The notes under the pieces: model-generated
The model's database searches: none
What the model saw: only the letters and a program-made list of their open reading frames with translations
What the model was told of the DNA's origin: nothing
Shown: piece by piece, positions 1-6,358 of the stretch
How positions within the stretch are numbered: the stretch's first letter is position 1
Layout of the letters: the number at the start of each line of letters is the position of its first letter
Translations under genes and position numbers: made by a program
Assembly (NCBI GenBank): GCA_030018055.1
Contig: JASEGN010000032.1
Coordinates: forward strand, 1-10,665
DNA: 10,665 nucleotides
Reading direction: 5' to 3'
DNA from: Candidatus Aenigmatarchaeota archaeon
Lineage (GTDB): Archaea > Aenigmatarchaeota > Aenigmatarchaeia > CG10238-14 > SCSR01

Positions 1-1187
1 TTTGCTAACCCCAGAAACCAGCCTCCATAAGGTGTAGAGAGAATTTGCTTGCCCATAATCCGCCTAAACTGATCAACTATTGAGGCTGGCTTTATCCAGG
101 CTTCGGCAGTAAAATCACCAGGAAATTCAAATATACTTTTGTCTCCAACATCAACATAATCATCCACTCCATCAAAACTCAAAGCTTTGCCATACTTTCC
201 CTCAACCCAATCCGGAGATCTTGAGTAAGTATAGGTTATATTATACTCGAAGTTCAAAACCATGCTTCCTGTGGATAGACATTTGATTCTTCCGCCAGGA
301 TAATCAATTTCATAATCGGTATCCTTAGCAAAGGAATTCGTCATATTTGTTACGGTTTCTGATCCAGAATTAATTTCAGGATGAGCCAAAGTAAGCCAGG
401 TATCCAGAGCGGTGCAGTTAAAGGTCTCGTTTGTTTGAGTTGCATCCGATGGAAAGCTTCCATCATTACCTCCATAAAAAATTCCATTGTTAGCGTAGCT
501 AGTTGCATCAGTTACTTTGGTAGGATCTGGTAATATAACATTAGGTAAAGGGGAACCATCATCCAAGCTTGCTATAAACCTAGTATTTCCATAAAGCTTA
601 CCATCGTTATTTTTACCAGAGTAATCTAGTACCATAGAACCATCATCTCCTAGGTGAGCACTGAAAACTAAGCCTTCGGTAATAGTTAGCTTAGGGTCAA
701 TAGCTACTTGATAATTAGTTAGCTCCATGCTATGAGTATTATCTATGACTACTCCTTTTCTTTGAGTCCAGGCTTCATCTAGCCATAGCCTAGGAACTTG
801 AAATTCTTCCTTCCAGAGCTTGCCTGTGTTGGTATAGTAGCTAAACAGATGTTTTCCATGAGCAAGGGTTTCATTAAGCTGAAGCTTAATATATCCTCCA
901 CTTGTTTTATTTAAGATCTCAAGCTCTCTAAAATCAACATAAAAACTAGTTATGGTATATTCTTGAGGAACCTTGTACATGCTAGCTATGGCTACTTCAT
1001 TACCACTAACATAATCAAGCTTAGGGTACTCGAAGGCAAGCTTTATTACCTTTTCAGCCTCAGCCTCAGTAGGCTTTGCTACTAGCCTCATTAATTCTTG
1101 ACCCCAAATAAAAACAATGCTACTAGTAGCAACAACCATAGCTATGAGCAAGATAACAGCAACCATAGGGCTTATTGCTTTTTTCAT
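1..1187 (-). CDS. Pilin-like surface protein with DUF2341-like and LamG (concanavalin-like) domains, partial
   Basis: The reading frame opens at an ATG (1187) and stays open to the left edge, giving 395 residues of a longer protein. Residues 1-29 (MKKAISPMVAVILLIAMVV...) match the archaeal type IV pilin/archaellin-like N-terminus: two lysines, then a hydrophobic helix at about 7-29, normally processed by a PibD-type peptidase. Residues 135-165 (W..R..VVIDN...LTNYQVAI) resemble the start of DUF2341. A LamG-type jelly roll begins at about 172 (GLVFSAHLG...DYSGKNNDGKLYG) and resumes at 329-395 (GKYGKALSFDGVDDYVDVGD...AEAWIKP). Between them, 270-321 carries a SETVT...DYEIDYPGGRIK motif, probably an inserted domain. 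N-glycosylation sequons occur at N93, N105, N253, N257, N281 and N316. It should be extracytoplasmic, perhaps binding carbohydrate; the true ligand is unknown. No Shine-Dalgarno precedes the ATG. Confidence 0.82.
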   Translation of the reverse strand, partial: MKKAISPMVAVILLIAMVVATSSIVFIWGQELMRLVAKPTEAEAEKVIKLAFEYPKLDYVSGNEVAIASMYKVPQEYTITSFYVDFRELEILNKTSGGYIKLQLNETLAHGKHLFSYYTNTGKLWKEEFQVPRLWLDEAWTQRKGVVIDNTHSMELTNYQVAIDPKLTITEGLVFSAHLGDDGSMVLDYSGKNNDGKLYGNTRFIASLDDGSPLPNVILPDPTKVTDATSYANNGIFYGGNDGSFPSDATQTNETFNCTALDTWLTLAHPEINSGSETVTNMTNSFAKDTDYEIDYPGGRIKCLSTGSMVLNFEYNITYTYSRSPDWVEGKYGKALSFDGVDDYVDVGDKSIFEFPGDFTAEAWIKPASIVDQFRRIMGKQILSTPYGGWFLGLA

Positions 1188-1271
1188 AATAATTATTTGT
1201 TTTTTTTTTTTTGCTAATAAATTTATATATTTGCAGTTCCTATATTTTAAGATTAAAAATAAACTAACCAT
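1188..1271. promoter_or_regulatory. Divergent promoter region between surface protein and GTPase genes
   Basis: These 84 bases separate two divergent starts. On the plus strand, tatattttaa (1241-1250) lies 22-31 bases before the GTPase ATG, as expected for a leaderless archaeal transcript; atttatatat (1221-1230) is an alternative TATA giving a leader of about 20 bases. Read on the minus strand, 1230-1221 is atatataaat, a good TATA box for the surface protein, with transcription predicted near 1200. Neither gene shows a Shine-Dalgarno sequence. The box assignments are inference. Confidence 0.5.
1200..1212. repeat. Homopolymer tract of 13 T (13 A on the minus strand)
   Basis: An uninterrupted run of 13 T lies between the minus-strand TATA-like box (1221-1230) and the start codon of the surface protein gene (1187). 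Such runs are prone to replication slippage, and an assembly could have miscalled the length. Confidence 0.85.
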
Positions 1272-2423
1272 ATGATAGTCGGACTTGTTGGGAAGCCATC
1301 AAGTGGCAAAAGTTCTACGTTCAAAGCAGCAACTCTCATAGATGTAAAAATTACAGGTATCCCATTCTGTACAATTGAACCGAACGTTGGTATAGGCTAT
1401 GTAATAATTGATTGTGTATGTAAGGAATTTAAAGTTACCTGTAACCCAAGAACTGGAGTGTGCAAAAATGGCAAAAGGTATGTTCCAGTTAAACTCATAG
1501 ATGTTGGTGGACTAATTCCAGGATCTCATTTAGGGAAGGGGATCGGAAACAAATTTTTAGATGACCTTAGACAAGCATCAGTACTAATTCAAACAGTTGA
1601 TTGCTCAGGATTAACGGATTCTGAAGGAAAACCAACTCATGGCTATGATCCAAACACTGAAATTAAATTCCTGGAGGATGAAATAGACCTATGGTTTGCA
1701 GGAGTGATAAAAAGAGCATTACAAAAATTTGAAAGAAGAGCGGTAGCTTCGAAGGCAGATTTGGTCAAGGTCCTTCTGGAACAATTGAGTGGGCTTGAAA
1801 TAAGTAAAAGTTGTATTGAACTTGCATTGGAAAAAGCTTCTATAACCGATGTTGAAAATTTTGCGAAAGTTCTAAGAAAAATATCCAAACCAATTTTAAT
1901 AGCAGCTAACAAAATTGACCTGAAAGAAGCACAAGAAAATTTTGAAAAATTGAAAGGAAAATATGAGTACATAGTCCCAACTAGTGCTGAAGCTGAGATA
2001 GCCCTAAAAAAAGCCGGTGAAAAAGGCTTAATAGAATATTTGCCTGGTAATGATTTTGAAATTACAGGTGAAGTTAGCGAAGAACAAAGGAAAGCTCTAG
2101 AGTTTATAAAAGGGCAAATTATAGGGAAATATGGCTCAACTGGAGTACAAGATTGTTTAAACAAAGCTGTGTTTAATTTGTTAAAATTTATAGCAGTTTA
2201 TCCTGTCGCTGATGTCAATAAATTGAGTGATAAAGATGGAAATGTTTTACCAGATGTGTTTTTAGTTCCTCAAGAAACTACTGTTAGGGAATTAGCATAC
2301 AAAATACATACTGAGATTGGAGAAAAGTTTATCTGTGGTATTGATGCTAGAACAAAGCAAAAATTATCTGCTGCCCATAAGTTAAAGCACGGAGATGTTG
2401 TAGAGATAGCATTTAAAAAATAA
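1272..2423 (+). CDS. Archaeal YchF/OBG-type translation-associated GTPase with TGS domain
   Basis: A 383-residue TRAFAC-class GTPase of the COG0012 (YchF/OLA1) group in its archaeal form, which is usually about 390-400 residues and is linked to translation. The P-loop is GKPSSGKS (7-14), G3 is DVGG (77-80), G4 is NKID (213-216) and G5 is TSAEAE (237-242). A helical insertion spans about 130-200. The C-terminal TGS domain runs from about 328 (DVFLVPQETTVRELAYKIH) to the end (HGDVVEIAFKK). NKID rather than the NxxE of bacterial YchF favours GTP over ATP. Four cysteines at 48, 50, 57 and 64 form a C-x-C-x6-C-x6-C cluster after switch I, which I recall as typical of archaeal members; metal binding is a guess. 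The ATG at 1272 has a TATA-like box at leaderless distance. The next gene begins 12 bases after the stop codon. Confidence 0.93.
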   Translation: MIVGLVGKPSSGKSSTFKAATLIDVKITGIPFCTIEPNVGIGYVIIDCVCKEFKVTCNPRTGVCKNGKRYVPVKLIDVGGLIPGSHLGKGIGNKFLDDLRQASVLIQTVDCSGLTDSEGKPTHGYDPNTEIKFLEDEIDLWFAGVIKRALQKFERRAVASKADLVKVLLEQLSGLEISKSCIELALEKASITDVENFAKVLRKISKPILIAANKIDLKEAQENFEKLKGKYEYIVPTSAEAEIALKKAGEKGLIEYLPGNDFEITGEVSEEQRKALEFIKGQIIGKYGSTGVQDCLNKAVFNLLKFIAVYPVADVNKLSDKDGNVLPDVFLVPQETTVRELAYKIHTEIGEKFICGIDARTKQKLSAAHKLKHGDVVEIAFKK

Positions 2424-2435
2424 TTAGACTTCTGT

Positions 2436-2996
2436 ATGAAAGTAAGTATTTTAGGTCCAACGAATATGGAAAAATTCTGTATGTTGATAGGGAAATCTAT
2501 CGATGAAATAGAATCTCTCGCGAAAACCATTGGAAAAGTTCTCGCTCAAGCTAACTATCAAGTTGTTATGGTGTTTAATTATTCTGGAATATTGAGGATG
2601 ATAGGGGAGTCTTATAAGGAAAATGGCGGAAAACTTGAAATGCTTTATACAGAAAACAATTACGATTGGGGAACAGATGTTTACATGAAATATCTGGAGG
2701 AAGCAAACATTAAAACAAAAACGGATTGTTGGCACGATTTGTTATTAAGTTTGGTCAAGGACGTAGATTTAGTAATTTGTGCTGGCTTGTCATCCGGAGT
2801 ATTAGTAGAATTAGGATACATGAAATGGAATTATCAACATAACAGAGGTGGGCCAAAAGCGCTGATTGGAATCGAAGAACTTTTAAGAAATAAAGAATTT
2901 CCTCCAGAGCTTTCTTTTAACTTAAATAAATTCATGATTATCTCATCCATCAAAAACTTCCAGAAGTACTTGAAAGGTTTAAGCAATAAGATTTAA
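2436..2996 (+). CDS. SLOG/LOG-like Rossmann-fold protein of unknown function
   Basis: A 186-residue cytoplasmic protein with an alternating beta-alpha pattern and no signal peptide. The N-terminus MKVSILGPTN resembles the first strand and loop of SLOG (LOG/DprA-related) or nucleoside 2-deoxyribosyltransferase-like folds. A helix at 21-40 leads into strand YQVVMVF (41-47). The late motif DVDLVICAGLSSGVLVELGY (109-128) occupies the place where LOG-type proteins carry PGGxGTxxE and deoxyribosyltransferases carry an ELGYA motif; E125 would be the catalytic-type glutamate. The family call rests on motif recognition only and the function is unknown. It follows the GTPase by 12 bases and precedes MTA phosphorylase by 30, so co-transcription is likely. 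These folds act on nucleotides or N-glycosidic bonds, so a purine-related role is possible but unproven. Confidence 0.6.
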   Translation: MKVSILGPTNMEKFCMLIGKSIDEIESLAKTIGKVLAQANYQVVMVFNYSGILRMIGESYKENGGKLEMLYTENNYDWGTDVYMKYLEEANIKTKTDCWHDLLLSLVKDVDLVICAGLSSGVLVELGYMKWNYQHNRGGPKALIGIEELLRNKEFPPELSFNLNKFMIISSIKNFQKYLKGLSNKI

Positions 2997-3001
2997 AAAT
3001 A
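2992..3001 (+). promoter_or_regulatory. TATA-like box of the MTA phosphorylase gene
   Basis: The sequence tttaaaaata begins inside the last two codons of the SLOG-like gene (stop codon 2994-2996) and is centred about 30 bases before the ATG at 3027. That is the distance expected for a leaderless or nearly leaderless archaeal transcript, and there is no Shine-Dalgarno before the ATG. It suggests MTA phosphorylase can be transcribed independently of the genes upstream. Confidence 0.5.
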
Positions 3002-3026
3002 AGTTTTACTTACCTAAATAAACTTA

Positions 3027-3809
3027 ATGGAAGAAAAAGCAGAAATAGGGATAATTGGTGGGACTGGAGTATACGAATTCTTAAAGGATAGCAAAGAAAT
3101 AAAAGTCTATACACCATTCGGAGAACCATCTGACTTGATAGGCATTGGGATTTTTAAAGGCAGAAAGATAGCCTTCATTCCTAGGCATGGAAAAGGACAT
3201 AGAATTCCTCCAAACAAGATAAATTCCCGTGCTAATATTTGGGCGTTTAAAGAGCTTGGTGTAAAAAGAATAGTTGCACCAGCTGCAGTTGGTAGTCTTC
3301 GAGAAAATATAAAGCCAGGAGATATAGTGATACCAAATCAATTTATCGACAGAACTTATAGGGTTAGCAGCTTTTATGAAGGTGGGAAAGTTTGTCACAT
3401 ATCTACTGCAGATCCATTTTGTCCCCAACTAATTGATGTTGTTAGTAAGACTTGCAAAGAGTTAAATTTTCCTTTTCATACTCCAGCTACCTATGTATGT
3501 GTAGAAGGCCCAAGGTTTTCCACCAGAGCTGAATCTAAGCTATATAGGGAATGGGGAGCTGATATAATCGGTATGACTCTTCTGCCAGAATGTGTTCTAG
3601 CAAGAGAGGCTGAGATTTGTTATGTTTGTATCGGTACTGTGACTGATTACGATGTTTGGGCAGAAAAGCCAGTTAGCACAGAAGAAGTTATAAGGACCTT
3701 AAAGGAAAATATTAACAAGACAAGAAAGCTGCTAGAAGAATTACTTCCAAAGATACCATTGGAAAGAAATTGCAAATGTAAAGATGCTTTAAAGGACGCT
3801 TTTATTTAA
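3027..3809 (+). CDS. mtnP: S-methyl-5'-thioadenosine phosphorylase (MTAP II-like)
   Basis: A 260-residue PNP/MTAP family enzyme that phosphorolyses methylthioadenosine, a by-product of polyamine synthesis, to adenine and 5-methylthioribose 1-phosphate. The N-terminal phosphate loop is IGIIGGTGVYEF (7-18). RHGKGHRIPPNKINSRANIW (53-72) is the family signature. YVCVEGPRFSTRAE (156-169) and GMTLLPE (182-188) line the nucleoside site. The base-specificity segment TVTDYDVWAEKPVS (204-217) carries the Asp pair (D207, D209) of adenine-specific members rather than the Asn of guanine/hypoxanthine-specific PNPs. The C-terminus has a CXC motif, C249-K-C251, known from disulfide-rich hyperthermophile enzymes. 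The 3' end overlaps that of adenine deaminase on the other strand, the enzyme that would consume its product. Activity on adenosine or inosine cannot be excluded. Confidence 0.93.
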   Translation: MEEKAEIGIIGGTGVYEFLKDSKEIKVYTPFGEPSDLIGIGIFKGRKIAFIPRHGKGHRIPPNKINSRANIWAFKELGVKRIVAPAAVGSLRENIKPGDIVIPNQFIDRTYRVSSFYEGGKVCHISTADPFCPQLIDVVSKTCKELNFPFHTPATYVCVEGPRFSTRAESKLYREWGADIIGMTLLPECVLAREAEICYVCIGTVTDYDVWAEKPVSTEEVIRTLKENINKTRKLLEELLPKIPLERNCKCKDALKDAFI

Positions 3810-5395
3810 GTTTCACATAGCTCTACAAAAGAAAATTTATCCGAATCAAATAATCCCTTATCTGATAGCTTGAGATGGGGAATAACCAATAAAGCCATGA
3901 AAGAAAGCGTTAGGAATGGATTTTTCATTCTACATCCATGCTTTCGGCATAATGCAAGCATATCTTTCATCTTCTTGTAAATTTTTCTTTGATCTATTCC
4001 CATCAGACCAGCAACTTCTAGTTTCATTTGAATAGTTTTGCTAGGAGTCGTTACAACAATTCCTCCTTTGAGTTTAATCAAGCTATTTATTGCTTTCACT
4101 AGAAGCCTATCGTTACTTCCAACACTAATAATATTATGACTATCATGTGCAATTGTCTGAGCTATGGCACAATCTTTTAGACCAAAACCTTTAATAAAAG
4201 CTACAGCTGGATTAGCTTTCAAGTAACGATTATAAACAACAAGTTTTTGCACTTCCTTGAACTTATTAGCGGGTAAAACTAGCTTGTCAGTGAGCAATTG
4301 ATTATCATATGCTTGAATAGCTTTAACTTTGGAACCAGGAGAAATGTTAACAGCTAATTGTTCCTCAGTTAATAATGAAGCATTAAACTTGTTCATTCGT
4401 TTAATTTTTCTTACCTTCTTAAACTTTATTTTTCCATCCTTTGCCACAAGCCTACCATCAATGTAAACTTCCTTTACCTGAAAATTCTTTAAATTATCCA
4501 TAACGACAAGATGTGTAGGTTTGCCTACTTCCAGTGAACCAAAAGGAAGGTCGTAATGTGAAGCTGGATTAATGGTAACCATTTTGATTGCTTCAATGGA
4601 ATTTTTACCAAGCTGAACAGCTTTTCTTAGCAAACTATCCACGTGCCCATTTTCCATAAGTTCAACGCAATCTCTATCATCACAAACAAAGGCAAAGGCA
4701 TTTTTTAATTTAATTAATTTCTCCATGTTTTTTGCAGAAGACCCTTCACGTATCATTACCTTCATCCCTAGCCTTTGTTTTTCTTCAGCTTCCTCCAGCA
4801 AAGTACACTCGTGATCAGTTGATATCCCTGCTTTAATATATTTTTTCAAACCCTTTCCTGTTAAAAGTGGTGCATGGCCGTCTATTGGTTTGTTGTACTT
4901 CTTAGCTATTTCAATTTTTTTCATAACTTCTGGAATTTCATTTATTACGCCAGGAAAATTCATCATCTCACCAAGGGCAACTATTTCTTTCCGTTTCATT
5001 AACATCTCTACTTCTTTCGGAGAAATTACAGCACCAGAAGTTTCAAAGGTTGTAGCTGGAACACAAGAAGGACAAGTAAAAAATATTTTTAATGGCACTT
5101 TTTTGCTATCTTCAATCATAAATTCAATCCCTTTTACACCCAACACATTTGCAATTTCATGTGGATCCGAGATTACAGCAACTGTACCATGAGGAATCAC
5201 AACTTCAGCAAATTTTGAAGGTGTTAGCATAGAACTTTCGATATGTATATGTGCATCTATAAAACCAGGAGCAATATAATTATTGTATTTTCTGTTATTC
5301 CTCTCTATCTTAACGATTTTTTCATTAAAATGAACTACACCAGAATAAACCTGATTTTTTATAACATCAACGATGTTACCCTCTAACTTCTTCAT
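3806..5395 (-). CDS. ade: Adenine deaminase
   Basis: A 529-residue amidohydrolase-superfamily enzyme converting adenine to hypoxanthine and ammonia in purine salvage. The metal-binding motif is GFIDAHIHIESSM (44-56; H49 and H51). It is followed by the family hallmark ISDPHEIANVLG (75-86), then GEMMNFPGV (142-150), DGHAPLL and STDHECT with further metal histidines, MIREGSSAKN, and FVCDDRDC with the catalytic-type aspartate. The C-terminal domain includes AHDSHNIISVGSND, and the end (IPHLKLSDKGLFDSDKF) is typical of Ade. It is shorter than the approximately 588-residue E. coli enzyme mainly because it begins close to the amidohydrolase core. The start is an ATG at 5395 without a clear Shine-Dalgarno, 18 bases after the ROK kinase stop, so it is the last gene of a three-gene minus-strand operon. 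Its stop codon lies in the MTA phosphorylase stop region. Confidence 0.95.
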   Translation of the reverse strand: MKKLEGNIVDVIKNQVYSGVVHFNEKIVKIERNNRKYNNYIAPGFIDAHIHIESSMLTPSKFAEVVIPHGTVAVISDPHEIANVLGVKGIEFMIEDSKKVPLKIFFTCPSCVPATTFETSGAVISPKEVEMLMKRKEIVALGEMMNFPGVINEIPEVMKKIEIAKKYNKPIDGHAPLLTGKGLKKYIKAGISTDHECTLLEEAEEKQRLGMKVMIREGSSAKNMEKLIKLKNAFAFVCDDRDCVELMENGHVDSLLRKAVQLGKNSIEAIKMVTINPASHYDLPFGSLEVGKPTHLVVMDNLKNFQVKEVYIDGRLVAKDGKIKFKKVRKIKRMNKFNASLLTEEQLAVNISPGSKVKAIQAYDNQLLTDKLVLPANKFKEVQKLVVYNRYLKANPAVAFIKGFGLKDCAIAQTIAHDSHNIISVGSNDRLLVKAINSLIKLKGGIVVTTPSKTIQMKLEVAGLMGIDQRKIYKKMKDMLALCRKHGCRMKNPFLTLSFMALLVIPHLKLSDKGLFDSDKFSFVELCET

Positions 5396-5413
5396 GTAAT
5401 AAAAATATGAAAA

Positions 5414-6358
5414 CTAATGAAATTTTTTTGCTACAATTAAAGCTCCGAGCAGACCAGTATCTTCACCAAGGGGAGTTATTCTTATTTCAGGTATTTTGTT
5501 AATAGCATATTTCCGTACATATTTTTTTATTGGTTGTAGTACTAACCTAGGGTTGTTTAATGCGATACTTCCACCAACTGTTATCAATTCTGGATCAAAG
5601 AGATTTATCATGTTCGCAAATCCTATAGCATTAAGTCTCCCTATTTCATCAACAATTCTCATCGAAATTTTGTCGTCTTTCTTCGCACACTCAAAAAGTA
5701 ATTCAGAAGTTAATTCATTAAGCCCTTTTGAAAGTTTAAAAAGTAAACTATTCTCGACCCTTATCTTCTTGCTTAGAAATCTAATGAAATTTGGTATGTT
5801 GGCTCCTGAGCAGTATGCTTCCCAACATCCGTAATTTCCACAACCACATCTCAACCTTCTTTCAAAATCTATTATGGTGTGCCCTATGTGGACAGCATTC
5901 CCATCCTTCCCCAAGAGCAAGTTACCATCAACTATTGCTCCACCTCCAATCCCAGTACTTAGAGTAACATAAACTAAGTTGTTAACACTCTTCCCAGCAC
6001 CAAAATATTTTTCTGCTAACACGGCAGCATGACAATCATTGATGAGATGTACATGAGTTTTAAACTTTTTTTCTAAAGGTTTGACCAACTTTAACTTTTT
6101 AAATGGAAGATTAGGAGGAATTATACTACCTTCCTCTAAGTTGAAAGGTCCTATGGAAGCAATTCCAACTGCCGATGGACTTGTTTTATATTTTTTAAGC
6201 AAGTATTCACTTAACCTCACTACTTGAGTAATCACACGTGATGATTTTTTTGCTGTAGGTTCTGATACTTTTTCTAAAATTTTGTTCTGACCAATTCCAA
6301 CCCTTAGGTTAGTTGCTCCCAGGTCGATAGCTATGTACATTTTACTTACCATAAACAA
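5414..6358 (-). CDS. ROK-family sugar kinase, probable glucokinase/hexokinase
   Basis: An ATP-dependent ROK sugar kinase of 314 residues from the first ATG. It has the phosphate-1 motif AIDLGATNLRVGIG (10-23), the catalytic-base region INDCHAAVLAEKYFG (106-120; D108), the ATP motif VTLSTGIGGGAIVDG (131-145) and the ROK zinc site formed by H160 and CGCGNYGCWE (171-180). The adenosine motif FDPELITVGGS is at about 254-264. The glutamate of the usual ExGH sugar-contact motif is histidine here (H157-I-G-H160). Three start codons are possible: 6358, 6352 and 6340. The last gives MYIAIDLGATN, begins one base after the stop of the upstream isomerase gene, and seems the most natural; the longer forms overlap that gene. 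Neighbouring phosphoglucose/phosphomannose isomerase supports a glucose or mannose substrate, but ROK specificity is broad. Confidence 0.9.
   Translation of the reverse strand: MFMVSKMYIAIDLGATNLRVGIGQNKILEKVSEPTAKKSSRVITQVVRLSEYLLKKYKTSPSAVGIASIGPFNLEEGSIIPPNLPFKKLKLVKPLEKKFKTHVHLINDCHAAVLAEKYFGAGKSVNNLVYVTLSTGIGGGAIVDGNLLLGKDGNAVHIGHTIIDFERRLRCGCGNYGCWEAYCSGANIPNFIRFLSKKIRVENSLLFKLSKGLNELTSELLFECAKKDDKISMRIVDEIGRLNAIGFANMINLFDPELITVGGSIALNNPRLVLQPIKKYVRKYAINKIPEIRITPLGEDTGLLGALIVAKKFH

Noticed and set aside
1643..2164. Open frame on the minus strand, 173 codons, within the GTPase gene
   Set aside because: It is fully antisense to a clearly conserved gene and its translation shows no family motif.
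2411..2420. atttaaaaaa as a separate TATA box for the SLOG-like gene
   Set aside because: It is centred only about 20 bases before the ATG, too near for a leaderless start; co-transcription with the GTPase is simpler.
3081..3428. Open frame on the minus strand inside MTA phosphorylase
   Set aside because: Antisense to conserved coding sequence; the translation has no recognisable domain or ribosome binding site.
4890..5192. Open frame on the plus strand opposite adenine deaminase
   Set aside because: Low-complexity hydrophobic translation caused by reading the conserved deaminase in reverse; no promoter or Shine-Dalgarno.
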